The position numbers were made by a program, and so were the translations under genes. Under the pieces are notes generated by a model, which had not been told where the DNA came from, did not search any database, and was given only the letters and a program-made list of their open reading frames with translations. Source: Riptortus pedestris (taxonomy: Eukaryota > Arthropoda > Insecta > Hemiptera > Alydidae). From it: a DNA stretch of 64,000 bases. The stretch is taken from positions 1 to 64,000 of the forward strand of contig JADPXZ010000013.1 in assembly GCA_019009955.1 (NCBI GenBank), given 5' to 3'. Numbering within the stretch: the stretch's first letter is position 1; each line of letters opens with the position of its first letter. Shown here piece by piece: positions 54,375-64,000 of this stretch.

Positions 54375-54585
54375 CGGCGGGGCGAGTGAGGGGCATGGGG
54401 GGGGGGGATATGTGAGGGTCGTGGGTCACCCGAGCCCGTGTCGGGCGGGAGCAGACGAGGCGTGACCGCCGGGCAAGGGCCGGGAGGACAGACAGCCCAG
54501 AAGGCGGGGGGCGGCGGCCCGGGCGCCACAAACAGGCGGACCGGACCGACCAGTGTCCGGAGAGAGTGCTCCCCGGGCAGGGGTC
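54375..54585. other. G/C-rich segment, probable B3 5' UTR
   Basis: About 75% G+C in an A/T-rich setting. Before the Transib insertion it was continuous with 52541-52615 upstream of the B3 start. No rRNA, tRNA or snRNA is recognised. A promoter or 5' UTR role for B3 is inferred from position. Confidence 0.4.
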
Positions 54586-55028
54586 AACATGTCAAGAAGT
54601 CATGTTTATTCTTGGCAACTTTCGGAACTCCAAATCTACCTGAACGTATTCTGCTAGGTTATCTGTCAGTCCCAGTGCGGATGTACATCCCCCCACTATT
54701 AAATTCTTTACTTGTATGCTTTCACAGTCCTGCAAGAAAGAACCCGTCTGAAGAAAATGCACAGAACCCAAACACGATGGACCCTGCCTTCAAACGAAAT
54801 GTTGCCTCTGTAGCGGTAATCACCTTACTTCCGAAAAAACTTGCAAAATATACTCTGATGAAGTTGAAATTAAGAAGATAATGGTGACGCTAAAAATAAG
54901 CTACAGAGAAGCTAAATATATTAGTGTTAAAGAAGCAGAGATCACATATGCTTCTAAACTTAAATATACTCAAGCCGACTCAAATATTTTAAACACTTTA
55001 GTGAACCTAATAGAAAAAATGAATGAAT
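54586..55028 (+). pseudogene. LINE ORF1 (Gag-like) fragment
   Basis: PNLPERILLGYLSVPV and RMYIPP, then a degenerate knuckle (KCCLCSGNHLTSEKTC, in another frame) and ISYREAKYISVKEAEITYA match the Gag-like ORF1 of insect Jockey/I-type LINEs by motif order. Frame changes at about 54715 and 54770. The rest of the LINE is absent; family A antisense leader follows. Confidence 0.65.
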
Positions 55029-55450
55029 TGAATGGGATTCAAAACTTACTAACTAGGCTAAAAACATACTGGCTATCAACTACACCTAATATCACAGATA
55101 ATAAACGCCCAGTCTTTCATTCAAATTAAAACAGACGATAGCCGTTAAAATCATAGTTCAAATGTCACAGCCAGGGTAAACTTAAAAACTATATCACAGT
55201 CCGAGTTCAATGAGGGGTCACATAGTCACTAAAAAACCGAACACTCCTGGCATACACACACACACGCGCACGAAAACTTAGCCTAGTATCACAGATAGAA
55301 AGTTATTGCTACTTTCCACGGCCCGGGTACGATAGCAATTCCCTTGGGAGCCGGCTCCACGGCTTGCTCTGCTATACCTCGGGTGAAAGTAACAATAATC
55401 ACAGCCAATATATTATTGATCACGGCAGATCAACAATTTCAGCCCATCAG
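55029..55450 (-). mobile_element. Family A 5' leader, antisense
   Basis: Reverse complement of the A2/A3 leader from about the TTTTTAGCCTAGTTAGTAAG block back to the start near U2. It includes the repeated CTGTGATATTAG motif and the nested-stem region (55303-55397), with both outer stem arms present. No coding part. It meets B4 at about 55450. Confidence 0.83.
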
Positions 55451-57219
55451 AAGGAGCGAACGAGTACCTCTACGGACCGCGAAGGGAGGGTCTATGTGGC
55501 CTATTGCTAGCGAGTGAGGAGAGCGACCTAGCCCTCATAGACTCTGCCTTCAAGGTCCTGACATCGAAGAATGAGATCGTGCGGCGAATGGCCCTCTCAC
55601 AACTGGATTTCACGACTTCCGAGAGGACCAATCAACCGCACGAGCCGAATCCTAGCGATTTTATGTCAGGAAATACTGGCCCTGAACTTAAAGACCGTTC
55701 CTCCCTCTCGGAGAATCACTGGAAGAGAGGTAGGAAAGCCTCTGCACGATTGGGCGTCAAGTGGTCGATCGTTAACAACCTCACCACTCTTTCCTTCGAC
55801 AACGTTATCATCGCCCCACAGGACAGGCATTCGGTCCTAAAGTCTTACAAGACTTTATGTCAGGCAACTCGGGCCCAGAGTTCAAAGACCTTTCCTCCTT
55901 CCTGGGAAACACTGGACAAGGGGTCGAAAAGCCTCTGGCCGACTGGGTGTTAAGTGGTCGATTGTCGACGACTCGCCATCCATCTCCCTCGACGGCGCTA
56001 CCATCAACCAACAGGACAGACACTCGGTCCTCAGGAAGCTTCGCCACGAGCTGCAACTCCGCAGGGGAGTCATTCTGCGAGGCAAGCCAAATCAAGGTAG
56101 AGTCGCCGACTGTTTGAAGGTGTCACACGAGTCCAATTTCTTCCTCTACTCGGGTGATTACCTTTCATTGGCGAATCCTACACAAGGCCCGCCTCCAGAT
56201 ATGCCCTCTCCGCGGAAGCAATTGGTGGAGTGCAAATCGCGCTTGTAGGCGATGTCGCTTCCAGAACGAATGTCTTGCCCATGTCCTCGGCCAATGCAAC
56301 TGGCACACCCGGCTAAGACAGGTCAGGCATGACAACGTCGTCGATAGGCTCGAGCGAATGGTGAGGAACAAGGGCTATCACATCATCGGTAAAAACCAAT
56401 GTGTTGATAGCTCACCTCTAAGGCCAGACCTGGTGGCGGTTAAAGACGACAGAGCAATCATCTTTGATGTAACAGTCGTTTTTGAAAATAGGTTGGTGGC
56501 CTTTGACAATGCTCGGGCGGAGAAGGAGCGCAAGTACCAGGACCTTAAGACGTCCCATGAACAGAGCTTCTCCTCCGTCCGTATCTCTCCCCCATCGTGA
56601 TTGGACAACTGGGAACACGGGATCCAAAGAATAACCCCCAAGTAAATGGGCTTGCCACGAGGGGATATGTCAAGATGCTTAAGAAATTGATTACATGTGA
56701 GACAATCGCTTGGTCCCGATCGATCTACCTCCAACACCTGACAGGCCAGGTACATGCTCCTCGACGATGGGAGGTACCCGAACGACATGGAGACCCCATT
56801 GAAGAGGAGGAAACACAAGTCCAGGAACTCGAAGAAGTCCTCACGAACCCGTTGCTCACAGACTCCATTGATTACAGAAGACGAGGAAGAGCCGACGCCT
56901 TCGCCTCAAGATGACACTCCGGTAACAAGAGGCGTCGACGCTTCTGCTTCGCACGCCGATCAAGAGAAGGCCTCCAACGAGAAGACCAACACCCGAGAAG
57001 CGAAGAAGACGTACCCAACAATGACTCAAGCCCCATCCGTTGCGGAAAAACCATTTTCGTGAAGGCACTCTACCACGCCCACGAACTAAAAGCTCTACGG
57101 CGTCAAGACTCTTCTCCTCCTACACTTTCTTCTTTCCTATTTTTTTTGTAATTTCGTTTCTTATGCCTTTGTTATTTTTGTGATGTTTTTTAATTCTTGA
57201 TCAATAAACTTTTTTTAAT
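55451..57219 (+). mobile_element. U2-targeted R2-like retrotransposon, copy B4 (mosaic, 5'-truncated)
   Basis: Begins at EGANEYLYG in the post-RT region. The first 400 bp follow the B1/B2 subfamily. At about 55842 it jumps back about 250 bp and continues as B3-type sequence. The 3' end joins U2 at 57220. Product of recombination between two B subfamilies. Confidence 0.85.
55504..57110 (+). pseudogene. B4 C-terminal half (CCHC knuckle, RLE)
   Basis: The frame 55504-55953 carries FMSGNTGPELKDRS, then the repeated counterpart (TLCQATRAQSSK in shifted frame). 56154-56600 carries CRRCRFQNECLAHVLGQC and RPDLVAVKDDRAIIFDVTVVFE, with intact knuckle and PD..D residues. It ends in a shift at SFSSVRISPPS; 56597-56914 carries TCETIAWSRSIYLQHL and the acidic tail. 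No RT. Confidence 0.83.
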
Positions 57220-57370
57220 TCTGTTCTTATCAGCTTAATCTCTGGTACGACCTCCATCGGGGGTCCAGAAGATTAAACTGATTATTGGAAAATTACGGAG
57301 TGCTAGAGGCTTGCTCCACTTCTGTTGCGGGTTGACCCGGTATTGCAGTACCTCCGGGAACGGCCTATCT
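57220..57370 (+). ncRNA. U2: U2 snRNA 3' part after B4
   Basis: CTGTTCTTATCAGCTTAATC through GGTATTGCAGTACC to GGCCTATCTT; the Sm region is GATTATTGG, a change from GATTTTTGG. Same junction as the other copies. Confidence 0.9.
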
Positions 57371-57440
57371 TAGTACAAACATTAAAACAATTTAATTAAA
57401 GTAAGCTATTTTTAATAAAAAAATTAATATAAATTTCAGT

Positions 57441-57508
57441 TATTTTCCAAAAATCAGTTTAACCTTCTTGAGCCTCCATTTTTGGTCGTACCCAGTTACT
57501 AAGCTTAT
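57441..57508 (-). ncRNA. Inverted partial U2 sequence
   Basis: Fourth copy of the inverted U2 segment, about 70 bp after the U2 3' part. It reads CTTATAAGCTTAGTAACTGG on the minus strand. Confidence 0.62.
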
Positions 57509-57542
57509 AAGAACATATTGTTTATTTATTTACGCCCACTTC

Positions 57543-57872
57543 GTGCTTGGACCAATCCCCGCACGAGCAGAATCCTAGAGATTTTATGCCAGGAAATACT
57601 GGCCCTGCACTTAAAGACCGTTCCTCCCTCCCGGGGAATCACTGGACGAGAGGTCGGAAAGCCTCTGCACGATTGGGCGTCTAGTGTTCGATCGTTGACA
57701 ACCTCCCCACTCATTCCTTCGACAACGTTACCATCGACCCACAGGACAGGCATTCAGTCCTCAAGAAGCTCCGCCATCAGCTCTAGCTCCGTAGAGGGGA
57801 CATTTTGCGAAGCAAGCCGAATCAAGGTAGTGTAGCTGACTGCTTGAAATCGTTACCCGAATCTAATTTCTT
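57543..57872 (+). mobile_element. B5, first part (5'-truncated)
   Basis: Starts in the spacer at CACTTCGTGC with the TNPRTSR-like region of B1/B2 type (compare 23550) and runs to TCTAATTTCTT, where a foldback element is inserted. An in-frame TAG and a CTAGCTCC change are present. It continues at 58337. Confidence 0.82.
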
Positions 57873-58336
57873 CAACGGAAGGATCAAAAAAGGTCAAACA
57901 CCTCCACTCTTAATACTTCTTTATTACAGGCAAAGTACTTTCGGGGCGAACCGTCCCATCATGAGTGCTCTGTGACACAACAGCACTCTAGGTCAGTTCC
58001 TCTCCATCTCCTTGTTTTTTTTTGCTTTTAATATTTATTTATTTGTAATGTTTTAGTCATAAGTGTTGCATTGCGTTTTATATCCTTTTTTTTGTTTGTT
58101 ATTTAAATGTTTTTAATATTCGACTACCTTTGTTGACTTTTACATTTATTTATTTATTAATTCATATATATTACATGTTTTTGAAACTATAATGTTGTAT
58201 CACAGAGCACTGATGATGGGACGGTTCGCCCCGAAAGTACTTTGCCTGTAATAAAGAAGTATTAAGAGTGGAGGTGTTTGACCTTTTTTGATCCTTCCGT
58301 TGATGGTGGACCTCCACCAGCCAGCACAAATCCAGA
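57873..58336. mobile_element. Foldback element with ~105-bp inverted ends
   Basis: 464 bp. The left arm starts CAACGGAAGGATCAAAAAAG and the right arm is its reverse complement (58200-58304), nearly perfect over about 105 bp, with a short asymmetric tail (58305-58336). CTAATTTCTT is duplicated on both sides (57863-57872 and 58337-58346). The right arm contains CTGATGA..CGAAA, a hammerhead-like core by sequence. Inverted terminal copies and such motifs occur in Penelope-like elements; assignment is tentative. Confidence 0.72.
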
Positions 58337-59197
58337 CTAATTTCTTGCTCTTTTCGGGCGACTACCTTTCATTTGCAGATTGGCGATTCAGCCACAAGAC
58401 GCGCCTCCATATATGTCCGCTTCGCGGGATCAATTGGTGGAGCACTAATTGGGCGTGCAGGCGATGCAGCTTCCCGAATAAGTGTCTTGCCCATGTCCTC
58501 GGACAATGCAACTTCAACACTTGGCTGCGGCAAACACGGCATGACAACGTTGTTGACAGGATTGAGCGGATGGTGAGAAATAAGGGCTTTCACATCATTG
58601 GTAAAAACCAATGTGTGGATGACTCTTCCCTAAGGCCTGATTTAGTAGCGGTCAAAGATGATAGGGCGATCATATTTGATGTCACGGTCGTCTTAGAAAA
58701 CAGGCTGGTGGCCGGCCTTCGACAATGCGAGGGCGGAGAAGGAACGTAAGTACCAGGACCTTAAGACGTGCCTCGAACAGCGTTTTTCCTCCGTCCGTAT
58801 TTCTCCCATCGTGATTGGTCAACTAGGCATGTGGGACCAAAAAAATAATGCGCACATCAAACCGCTTGGCACGGGGAGGTACATTAAGATGTTTAAGAAA
58901 TTGGTGACCTGCGAGACAATAGCCTGGTCCCGGTCAATGTACCTGGCACACTTAACGGGCATGTCACAAGCTCCCAGACGATGGCGAGATCGTGAAACCG
59001 AGCCATCAGAGGTCGCAGAAGAAGACCCTGTGTTTGAAGAACCAATGAATGAACAAGTGCTTCCCCCAGAAGCTCTGAATGTCGCCACGTAACTCGTTGA
59101 GATCCAGCCCGAGGAAGCAACGCCGGCGAATCAACTTCAGCTTCACAATGAGACCCTGCCGTCACCGAGAAGCCCCACAGAAGACCATGGAACGGAT
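58337..59197 (+). pseudogene. B5, second part (CCHC knuckle, RLE)
   Basis: The frame 58288-58749 covers CRRCSFPNKCLAHVLGQC and RPDLVAVKDDRAIIFDVTVVLE. A 4-bp duplication (GGCCGGCC, about 58710) shifts the frame after RLVAG. The frame 58811-59092 carries TCETIAWSRSMYLAHL and ends in a TAA in the acidic tail. The piggyBac insertion follows. Confidence 0.83.
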
Positions 59198-59575
59198 TTA
59201 ACCCTTTCATTGCGCAAAGGCACTATAGTGGCTTTGGTCGACCTGCATCTGATTTCACTAAACCACTGTTGTGGCTCGGAAGGGAATCATCTGTTTACAA
59301 ATAGGGGAACTAGTAACTACCTGTAGCCTCACTAGATTGCATCAACAATAGGTTTTGCTGGATTTGTGTGGATCTGTAGGGTGTAAGGGAGGCGGACCCT
59401 ACCCTCGTCAAATTAGTTGACAGCTTTATACCTGTAATTGCCCCTCGCACTGTTTACAGTCTTGATTTGTGTATCTTTGTGCATACACGTTCTCTGTGCT
59501 ATTTACAGCAGAAAGCTCAATTTATTTATAATTTTTTCATTTATAAATCGTTTAACTTGTGGGATAGATAGGGAC

Positions 59576-59647
59576 ATGCTAATGAATAGCGTTTTCGAAG
59601 ATGAAGGTGAATCCAGTTCAGACGATTTTGATGAATTCAAGTATTGA
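59576..59647 (+). pseudogene. piggyBac transposase N-terminal stub
   Basis: Starts MLMNSVFEDEGESSSDDFDE, an acidic Ser/Asp-rich N-terminus as seen in many piggyBac transposases, then stops. DLDRPGTSGT in another frame continues the similarity for a few residues. Everything after is missing. Assignment rests mainly on the element ends. Confidence 0.5.
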
Positions 59648-59933
59648 CCGTGCTGAAACTACAGAAATTCCAGATTTAGATCGCCCCGGAACTTCAGGAA
59701 CTACCACAATTATGGATATATTTTATTCATTAATTAGTTTTCATTTCTTTGTGTTTACACTACGATATAATATGTAATAACATCTGTTTACATAAAAAAA
59801 TGATGCATTTTAGCAGATTTCCCTTAAGGGAAATCAGCTATTGAGGTTGTACTCATGACGGAATTTTCGACATTTTTCTTCAAATGTCCATCGATCCTAC
59901 CTAGTAGATGACGAAAATGAGGTCCGTTCAAAA

Positions 59934-59937
<4 letters not shown>

Positions 59938-59999
<62 letters not shown>
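59938..59999. repeat. (TA)n microsatellite
   Basis: About 31 TA units inside the piggyBac remnant. Confidence 0.95.
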
Positions 60000-60003
<4 letters not shown>

Positions 60004-60700
60004 CTGTTACCGCTCTAGTGGTCGCAATTTTTGTTTGATCCTTACCAAACTTCATATTTAAGCGTTTTATGTAAAAAGAAAGATCAAGTTCGTTAACGGC
60101 TGAAATCGGACCAGTGGGAGGGGGGGTTTAGAGGGGAGGATTTTCGAAAATTCGAAATATCTCCGTTACTATACGTCGGATCAAAAGATTGTATAGAACC
60201 AATCTTATTGCAAATTAAATTTACTATAAATATTGTTCTATACATTAATTCTCTATCTTGAATATTAACCGAGATATTTGCATTTGTATTCTGTGTGTGG
60301 TCACAAATAGGCTATGTTCGGAGTTTCCGACGAGAGCTCTGGCGGCCGTTTCCATAACTATCGTCCCTTGTGAATAGGTTTAGAGGTTAGGTTAACTGTT
60401 TTTTGGGCTAGAAACTATTGGGTTATTACCCCCTAAATAATGTTTTTTAGGTTTAGAGGTTTCATACTACTACAGTTGTTATTAGGCAGATTTCTCTATT
60501 GTAAAACTTCACGTGGAAATCTGCTTAGTTTACGCAGCCCCTGCGTGACGGACTTTTTATTTATTAACGTCCACTTTTTGCAACTTAAGCTAATCGGGCA
60601 GACTAGAACTTTCATTGAAAAAATTAACATACTACATCTTCAATACGTAACTAATATCTTCAACAACAGCTAGAATATATAACTAATATCCTTGAATGCA
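60000..60700. other. Unidentified filler inside the piggyBac remnant
   Basis: No credible frame. Contains TAACGGCTGAAATCGGACCA and the ATCTCCGTTACTATACG region, perhaps part of another DNA transposon, and a block near 60530 (GTTTACGCAGCCCCTGCGTG) resembling U3-U1 spacer DNA at 9436. Not assigned. Confidence 0.3.
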
Positions 60701-60864
60701 AAAAAAATCCTGAATATTTTCCAAAATTAGGGAAACAACCAACAAATAGGCGAGGGGGCAACCGGGAGGAGTGCCGGGAATCCCGCGCACAGGGGGTAGC
60801 TGAACTTGGTACGGCCATCGCCCCTCGTCACTCACCCTCCACTACCTGTGCTGCAATTAAAGGG

Positions 60865-61062
60865 TTAAGTCCCATCTCCTGTGGTCGGACTATTCAAGTT
60901 AAAGCTTTGTACCACGCTGAAGAAATCGAAGCCCTTCAACTCCAAATTTAACACTCCTTCCCTCTTCTTTATTCCTTCCTATTTTTTTATTGTAATTTCT
61001 TCTTCTGCTCTCTGTCTTTGCGATGTTTGTTAATTTGTTACTCGTTAAATCTTTTTTAATAT
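60865..61062 (+). mobile_element. B5, 3' end
   Basis: Last codons (VKALYHAEEIEALQ, slightly diverged) and the 3' UTR of family B, ending TTTTTTAATATT before U2. Separated from the rest of B5 by the piggyBac insertion. Confidence 0.8.
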
Positions 61063-61107
61063 TTTCTTATCAGCTTAATTTCTGGTATGACCTCCATCGG
61101 GGGTCCA
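61063..61107 (+). ncRNA. U2 snRNA fragment after B5
   Basis: TTCTTATCAGCTTAATTTCT, then GGTATGACCTCCATCGGGGG TCC, the first about 45 nt of the U2 3' part; the rest is replaced by family A sequence. Confidence 0.82.
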
Positions 61108-61277
61108 CTGGTGATGAGCACACGATTCTCGCATATGCTGATGATATCATCCTCCTTGCGGACACCCCCGAGGACCTTAAAAAAAGATTGGGTCGAGCTA
61201 AGAGAGAGCTCCTCAAGTTGGGCATGCACCTCAACCCGGCAAAATGTAAGACCCTTCACCTATCTGGACGTACGCCG
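61108..61277 (+). mobile_element. Family A fragment A7
   Basis: Encodes GDEHTILAYADDIILLADTP and the start of the thumb, and is interrupted at CGCCG by a Transib element. It resembles A3. Confidence 0.85.
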
Positions 61278-64000
61278 CACACTGGAGCGATCCTTCAGTA
61301 ATGTTGGACATTGGGGGGAAAAATGAAAGTTTTAATTTGGGATTTTGATTGTTAGTACCACATAAACCCTTTTCAATTGAGCAGATTGATTTTTAGCCAC
61401 ATTATTGCAATGGTTTTTACATAATGCCCGATTATAATTGCTATGTTAAAAAAAGCCTTGGCTTATTAAATTCGTCGTGAGCTCTTATTTCAGTTTATAA
61501 ATTATTGTTGCTTCCAGTAATTAAGAGTATAACAAATCAAAAACTGGCATAATAGGTTTTTAAAATTCCTCTATTTTTTATTTATTTTTTTACTTAGAGC
61601 TGAAAATAATTTTATTTAATTGAATTCGCAAATCGCTTATATTTGCTTGAAGAAATACCACTTGGCATGCTTTTAGGAGTATATTGTCTTATTTACAACG
61701 TCGTCAGATCTTGACTAAACTTGCCTATTCATTAAATATTTTACTTTTAGTGTTAACACTTTCGGTGCGGAAGACGTATTATACCTCCCGCGGACCTTTC
61801 CCAACTACGTACGGTGTAAAACGCCTCCTCCTCTATGCAATTGACGCCGCCATTCACGTTCGAAGAAATAGTTAAATACGTGTTTTTCTTGTCTAAATAT
61901 TTTTACTGTCCTTTTAAAAAGGTCCAAGATGTCATAAAGTGAACTCCGTTTAAAGTTAGCATTATTAATTAAAAGACTAAATGTAATTAAAGGAAGCAAA
62001 TTCATTTATCGTATTCTTCAAAGTAGTAGTAGCATTTGTTTTTGTTGTTATTTCCTAGAAAGATATTAGGAAGAAACTTTTTAAATGACCAACTGATTTT
62101 TTTTTTTCTAAGAATACTAGAAGATTCAATTACAGAAGAAAAAATTGGTATTCAAGCAAACCTGTTCCCGAGTTGCTTGCTGGTAATTATTATAAACTAT
62201 TAAATTAAACAGATCATTTTGTAAGTTTTACGTTTACTTAGTGTTTATTCCCGGAAAAAAATGATTTTTTTTTTCACAATTTCATCAACATTTTAAATAT
62301 TAATTTAACTTTCTATTAAATTTAAATTTAATTTAATTCGTTTATTAAATTAAAGTTCTAATTCAACATTAATACCTATGCCTTTGTTGACATTTTATTA
62401 ATCCCTTTTTCTTTACTTCTGTTTATTATTTGATTATCCTCTTTAAAGACAAACTAGGAATCAGTCTGATGTCTCACGCTTCTACACTATGGAAATTAAA
62501 ACAAATGAAAATCTATTTCAATTTTTTAGATCCAACAATATTAATTTTAAGGATTTTGACACGGCTTTGGAAAAATGGACTGACTTACTTGGTTTTGTGA
62601 TTACAAATAGTGCGAAAAACGGCGTTTGGTAATTGTACGTCCGGTTTTGAAGTTTCGGGAGCTCCTAGATCGAGAAGACAACAGGTGGCGCCCCTGCCGG
62701 ACAAGATTAGCAGACAGTCAGTCGAGCTCTAGTGCTAAAACAGTGAGTATTTGTTATTTCCCCTACGCCAGGCATATGCAGTGGGTTTACATCGGAACCA
62801 GCATTTATTAAGTATACAGCCCACTTAAATTTCGCATACAAATGGTTTACGGGAGAAATTAAGGAAATGGTGCTATACTTTTCAACTAAAATGGAATGCT
62901 GCAAATAGATCTTTGGAACCATTGAGGAAAAATCACGAATGGCTTAGCAGGGACTTGATTTTTCCAGAGGTATATTCTCAAGAACTTCCATCTTCATCCA
63001 TTCCAGGTATTCCAACTATCAAAATCATTCGAGCATTTGTCAGAAAGACAAAAACGGAGAAGAACCAACGATTTTAGAAATTGTTCTGATGAGGAGTTCA
63101 ATTTTGTTTTGTTTTTTAAAAAAAAATAAAATCTGAAAATGCTCGTTATGTTTTTGATTATCTCATTCTTGTAAAATCCCAACATAGAGAAGAAACATTT
63201 TTGGGTCTCTATGCCACTGCCAAGTTATCTAAATTTCAATACAATGCAATAAGAGAAAATGCCAAAGATTTAAGCCACGACTTCTACCCCAGTTATTACC
63301 GAATTCAAAAGTTGAAAACAGATTGTTATCCTCCAGAAGAATCGATAAGCATATCAGAAACTGGGGCTAAAATAGTACTTCAAAATTTATTAGACCATAC
63401 TTCAAATCGATTTTTAACACTATTTTCTGACATTATTGACAATGAATAGCAACATAATTTAATTATGATTTTAAAATGGGGTTGTGATGGAGCCTCAAAC
63501 CAATCACAATATAAGCAGAGTTTTATGGGCCATGTTTTTATAAATGACGATTCAACTGTTTTCGGTAGCAGTGTGGTCCCAATACAAATAATTAATGCCG
63601 ATAAGAACAACTGTTATGGCAGAATGAAAAAACATCATCCACCCGTTACTGCAGACCCATTCTATTTGAATTCACAAAATAAACTAAAGATAATGTAACT
63701 AGTTTTGTTGATAACATAAAAACGCAAATAAAAAATCTCATCTCGTACCACAATAAAAACGTTTCAATCACATACAAGTTATTTCTTACGTTGGTTGACG
63801 GAAAAATATGCAATATGTTAACAGATACAACCTCTTCGATGAAATGTTACATTTGCAATGCTACTCCCAAAGAAATGAATGAACTGAATTAACAGAGAAG
63901 TGATTGCAGAAAATTACTGTTTTGGACTATCTAGTCTTCATTGCTGGATAAGGAGCTTTGAATGCCTTCTACACATTGCATATCGATTAGATTTCAAATC
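61278..64000 (+). mobile_element. Transib DNA transposon, second copy (runs off window)
   Basis: Starts CACACTGGAGCGATCC directly after CGCCG in A7. The first about 700 bp (to about 61990) are an inverted match of 53740-54374. The rest contains the transposase 5' and middle parts, and its right edge (63910-64000) matches 53658-53735 in reverse, so it continues beyond the window. This copy keeps the part that the first copy lost. Confidence 0.9.
62440..64000 (+). pseudogene. Transib transposase, N-terminal and central part, broken
   Basis: Pieces in several frames: MEIKTNENLFQFF (62490), an RQRRTNDFRNCSDEE segment (about 63040), LGLYATAKLSKFQYNAIREN, then GCDGASNQSQYKQSF (about 63480), where the Asp matches the first catalytic residue of Transib/RAG1, HHPPVTADPF, and LVDGKICNMLTDTTSS (about 63795), with the second catalytic Asp, then a zinc-binding CYIC..ATPKEMN. 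At least five stops or shifts. The two copies overlap near 63910-64000. Confidence 0.88.

Larger units (their letters stand above)
59202..60864 (+). mobile_element. piggyBac-type transposon remnant in B5
   Basis: Ends CCCTTTCATTGC (left) and, reversed, CCCTTTAATTGC (right), flanked by TTAA on both sides (59198-59201, 60865-60868): the piggyBac target and end signature. The remaining B 3' end continues at 60869. The interior is mostly non-coding, with a (TA)n tract and perhaps further insertions; the DDD transposase core is absent. Confidence 0.88.

Noticed and set aside
54375..54585. rDNA or ITS-like sequence
   Set aside because: G/C-rich but no recognisable 18S, 5.8S or 28S core; position fits a B3 5' UTR.
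63380..63610. Minus-strand frame in Transib
   Set aside because: Antisense of the transposase core with GCDGASNQSQYKQ.

Overview
This window looks like nuclear DNA of an arthropod, most likely an insect. It holds U1, U2 and U3 small-RNA genes or gene pieces with insect-type Pol II snRNA promoter spacing. Around them lie typical animal transposons: RLE-type non-LTR elements, Jockey- and R1-clade LINEs, Ty3/Gypsy, Transib, piggyBac and foldback elements. I see no ordinary host protein-coding gene; almost every protein-coding stretch belongs to a mobile element. || The organising theme is an snRNA/snoRNA cluster colonised by site-specific retrotransposons. Two divergent R2-like lineages, here called A and B, share zinc fingers, reverse transcriptase, a CCHC knuckle and a PD..D restriction-like endonuclease. 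Their 3' ends join the same point of U2 snRNA, just after the branch-point recognition sequence GUAGUA. This matches the known U2-targeting non-LTR group called Utopia. At 21405-21420 an A copy and a B copy are stacked with only a 16-nt U2 segment between them. U2 survives only as 5' or 3' pieces. One U3 snoRNA (9041-9254) and one U1 snRNA with its promoter (9804-9964) look intact. A second full-length U1 (34282-34442) has lost its promoter to a LINE. || Layout. 1-2755: B1 (minus), open from its start to the window edge, inserted after a U2 5' half. 2812-3668: U2 5' flank. 3669-8140: A1, nearly intact. 8141-9964: U2 3' half, U3, U1. 10116-17850: two head-to-head Jockey LINEs. 17861-25369: U2 5' piece, A2, B2, U2 3' half. 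25788-31640: A3 and A4. 31640-34274: AT-rich DNA and a truncated Jockey ending at U1. 34282-36344: U1, a MITE, an inverted copy of the U2 5' flank and a solo LTR. 36345-43705: A5, split by an R1-clade LINE (36737-42475). 43706-47880: Jockey pieces, a U1 promoter copy, an A fragment and a Gypsy remnant. 47881-48806: inverted copy of the U2-U3 segment. 48807-54585: B3 with a Transib insertion. 54586-61277: LINE ORF1 piece, B4, U2 pieces, B5 (hosting a foldback element and a piggyBac) and an A fragment. 61278-64000: the 5' part of a second Transib element. || The elements nest in a readable order: U2/U1 targeting by A, B and perhaps a Jockey LINE; later insertions of R1, piggyBac, Transib, foldback and LTR elements into A, B and U2-flank DNA; then segmental and inverted duplications. 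Target-site duplications could be read for six insertions. Names A1-A7, B1-B5 and J1-J5 are local labels.
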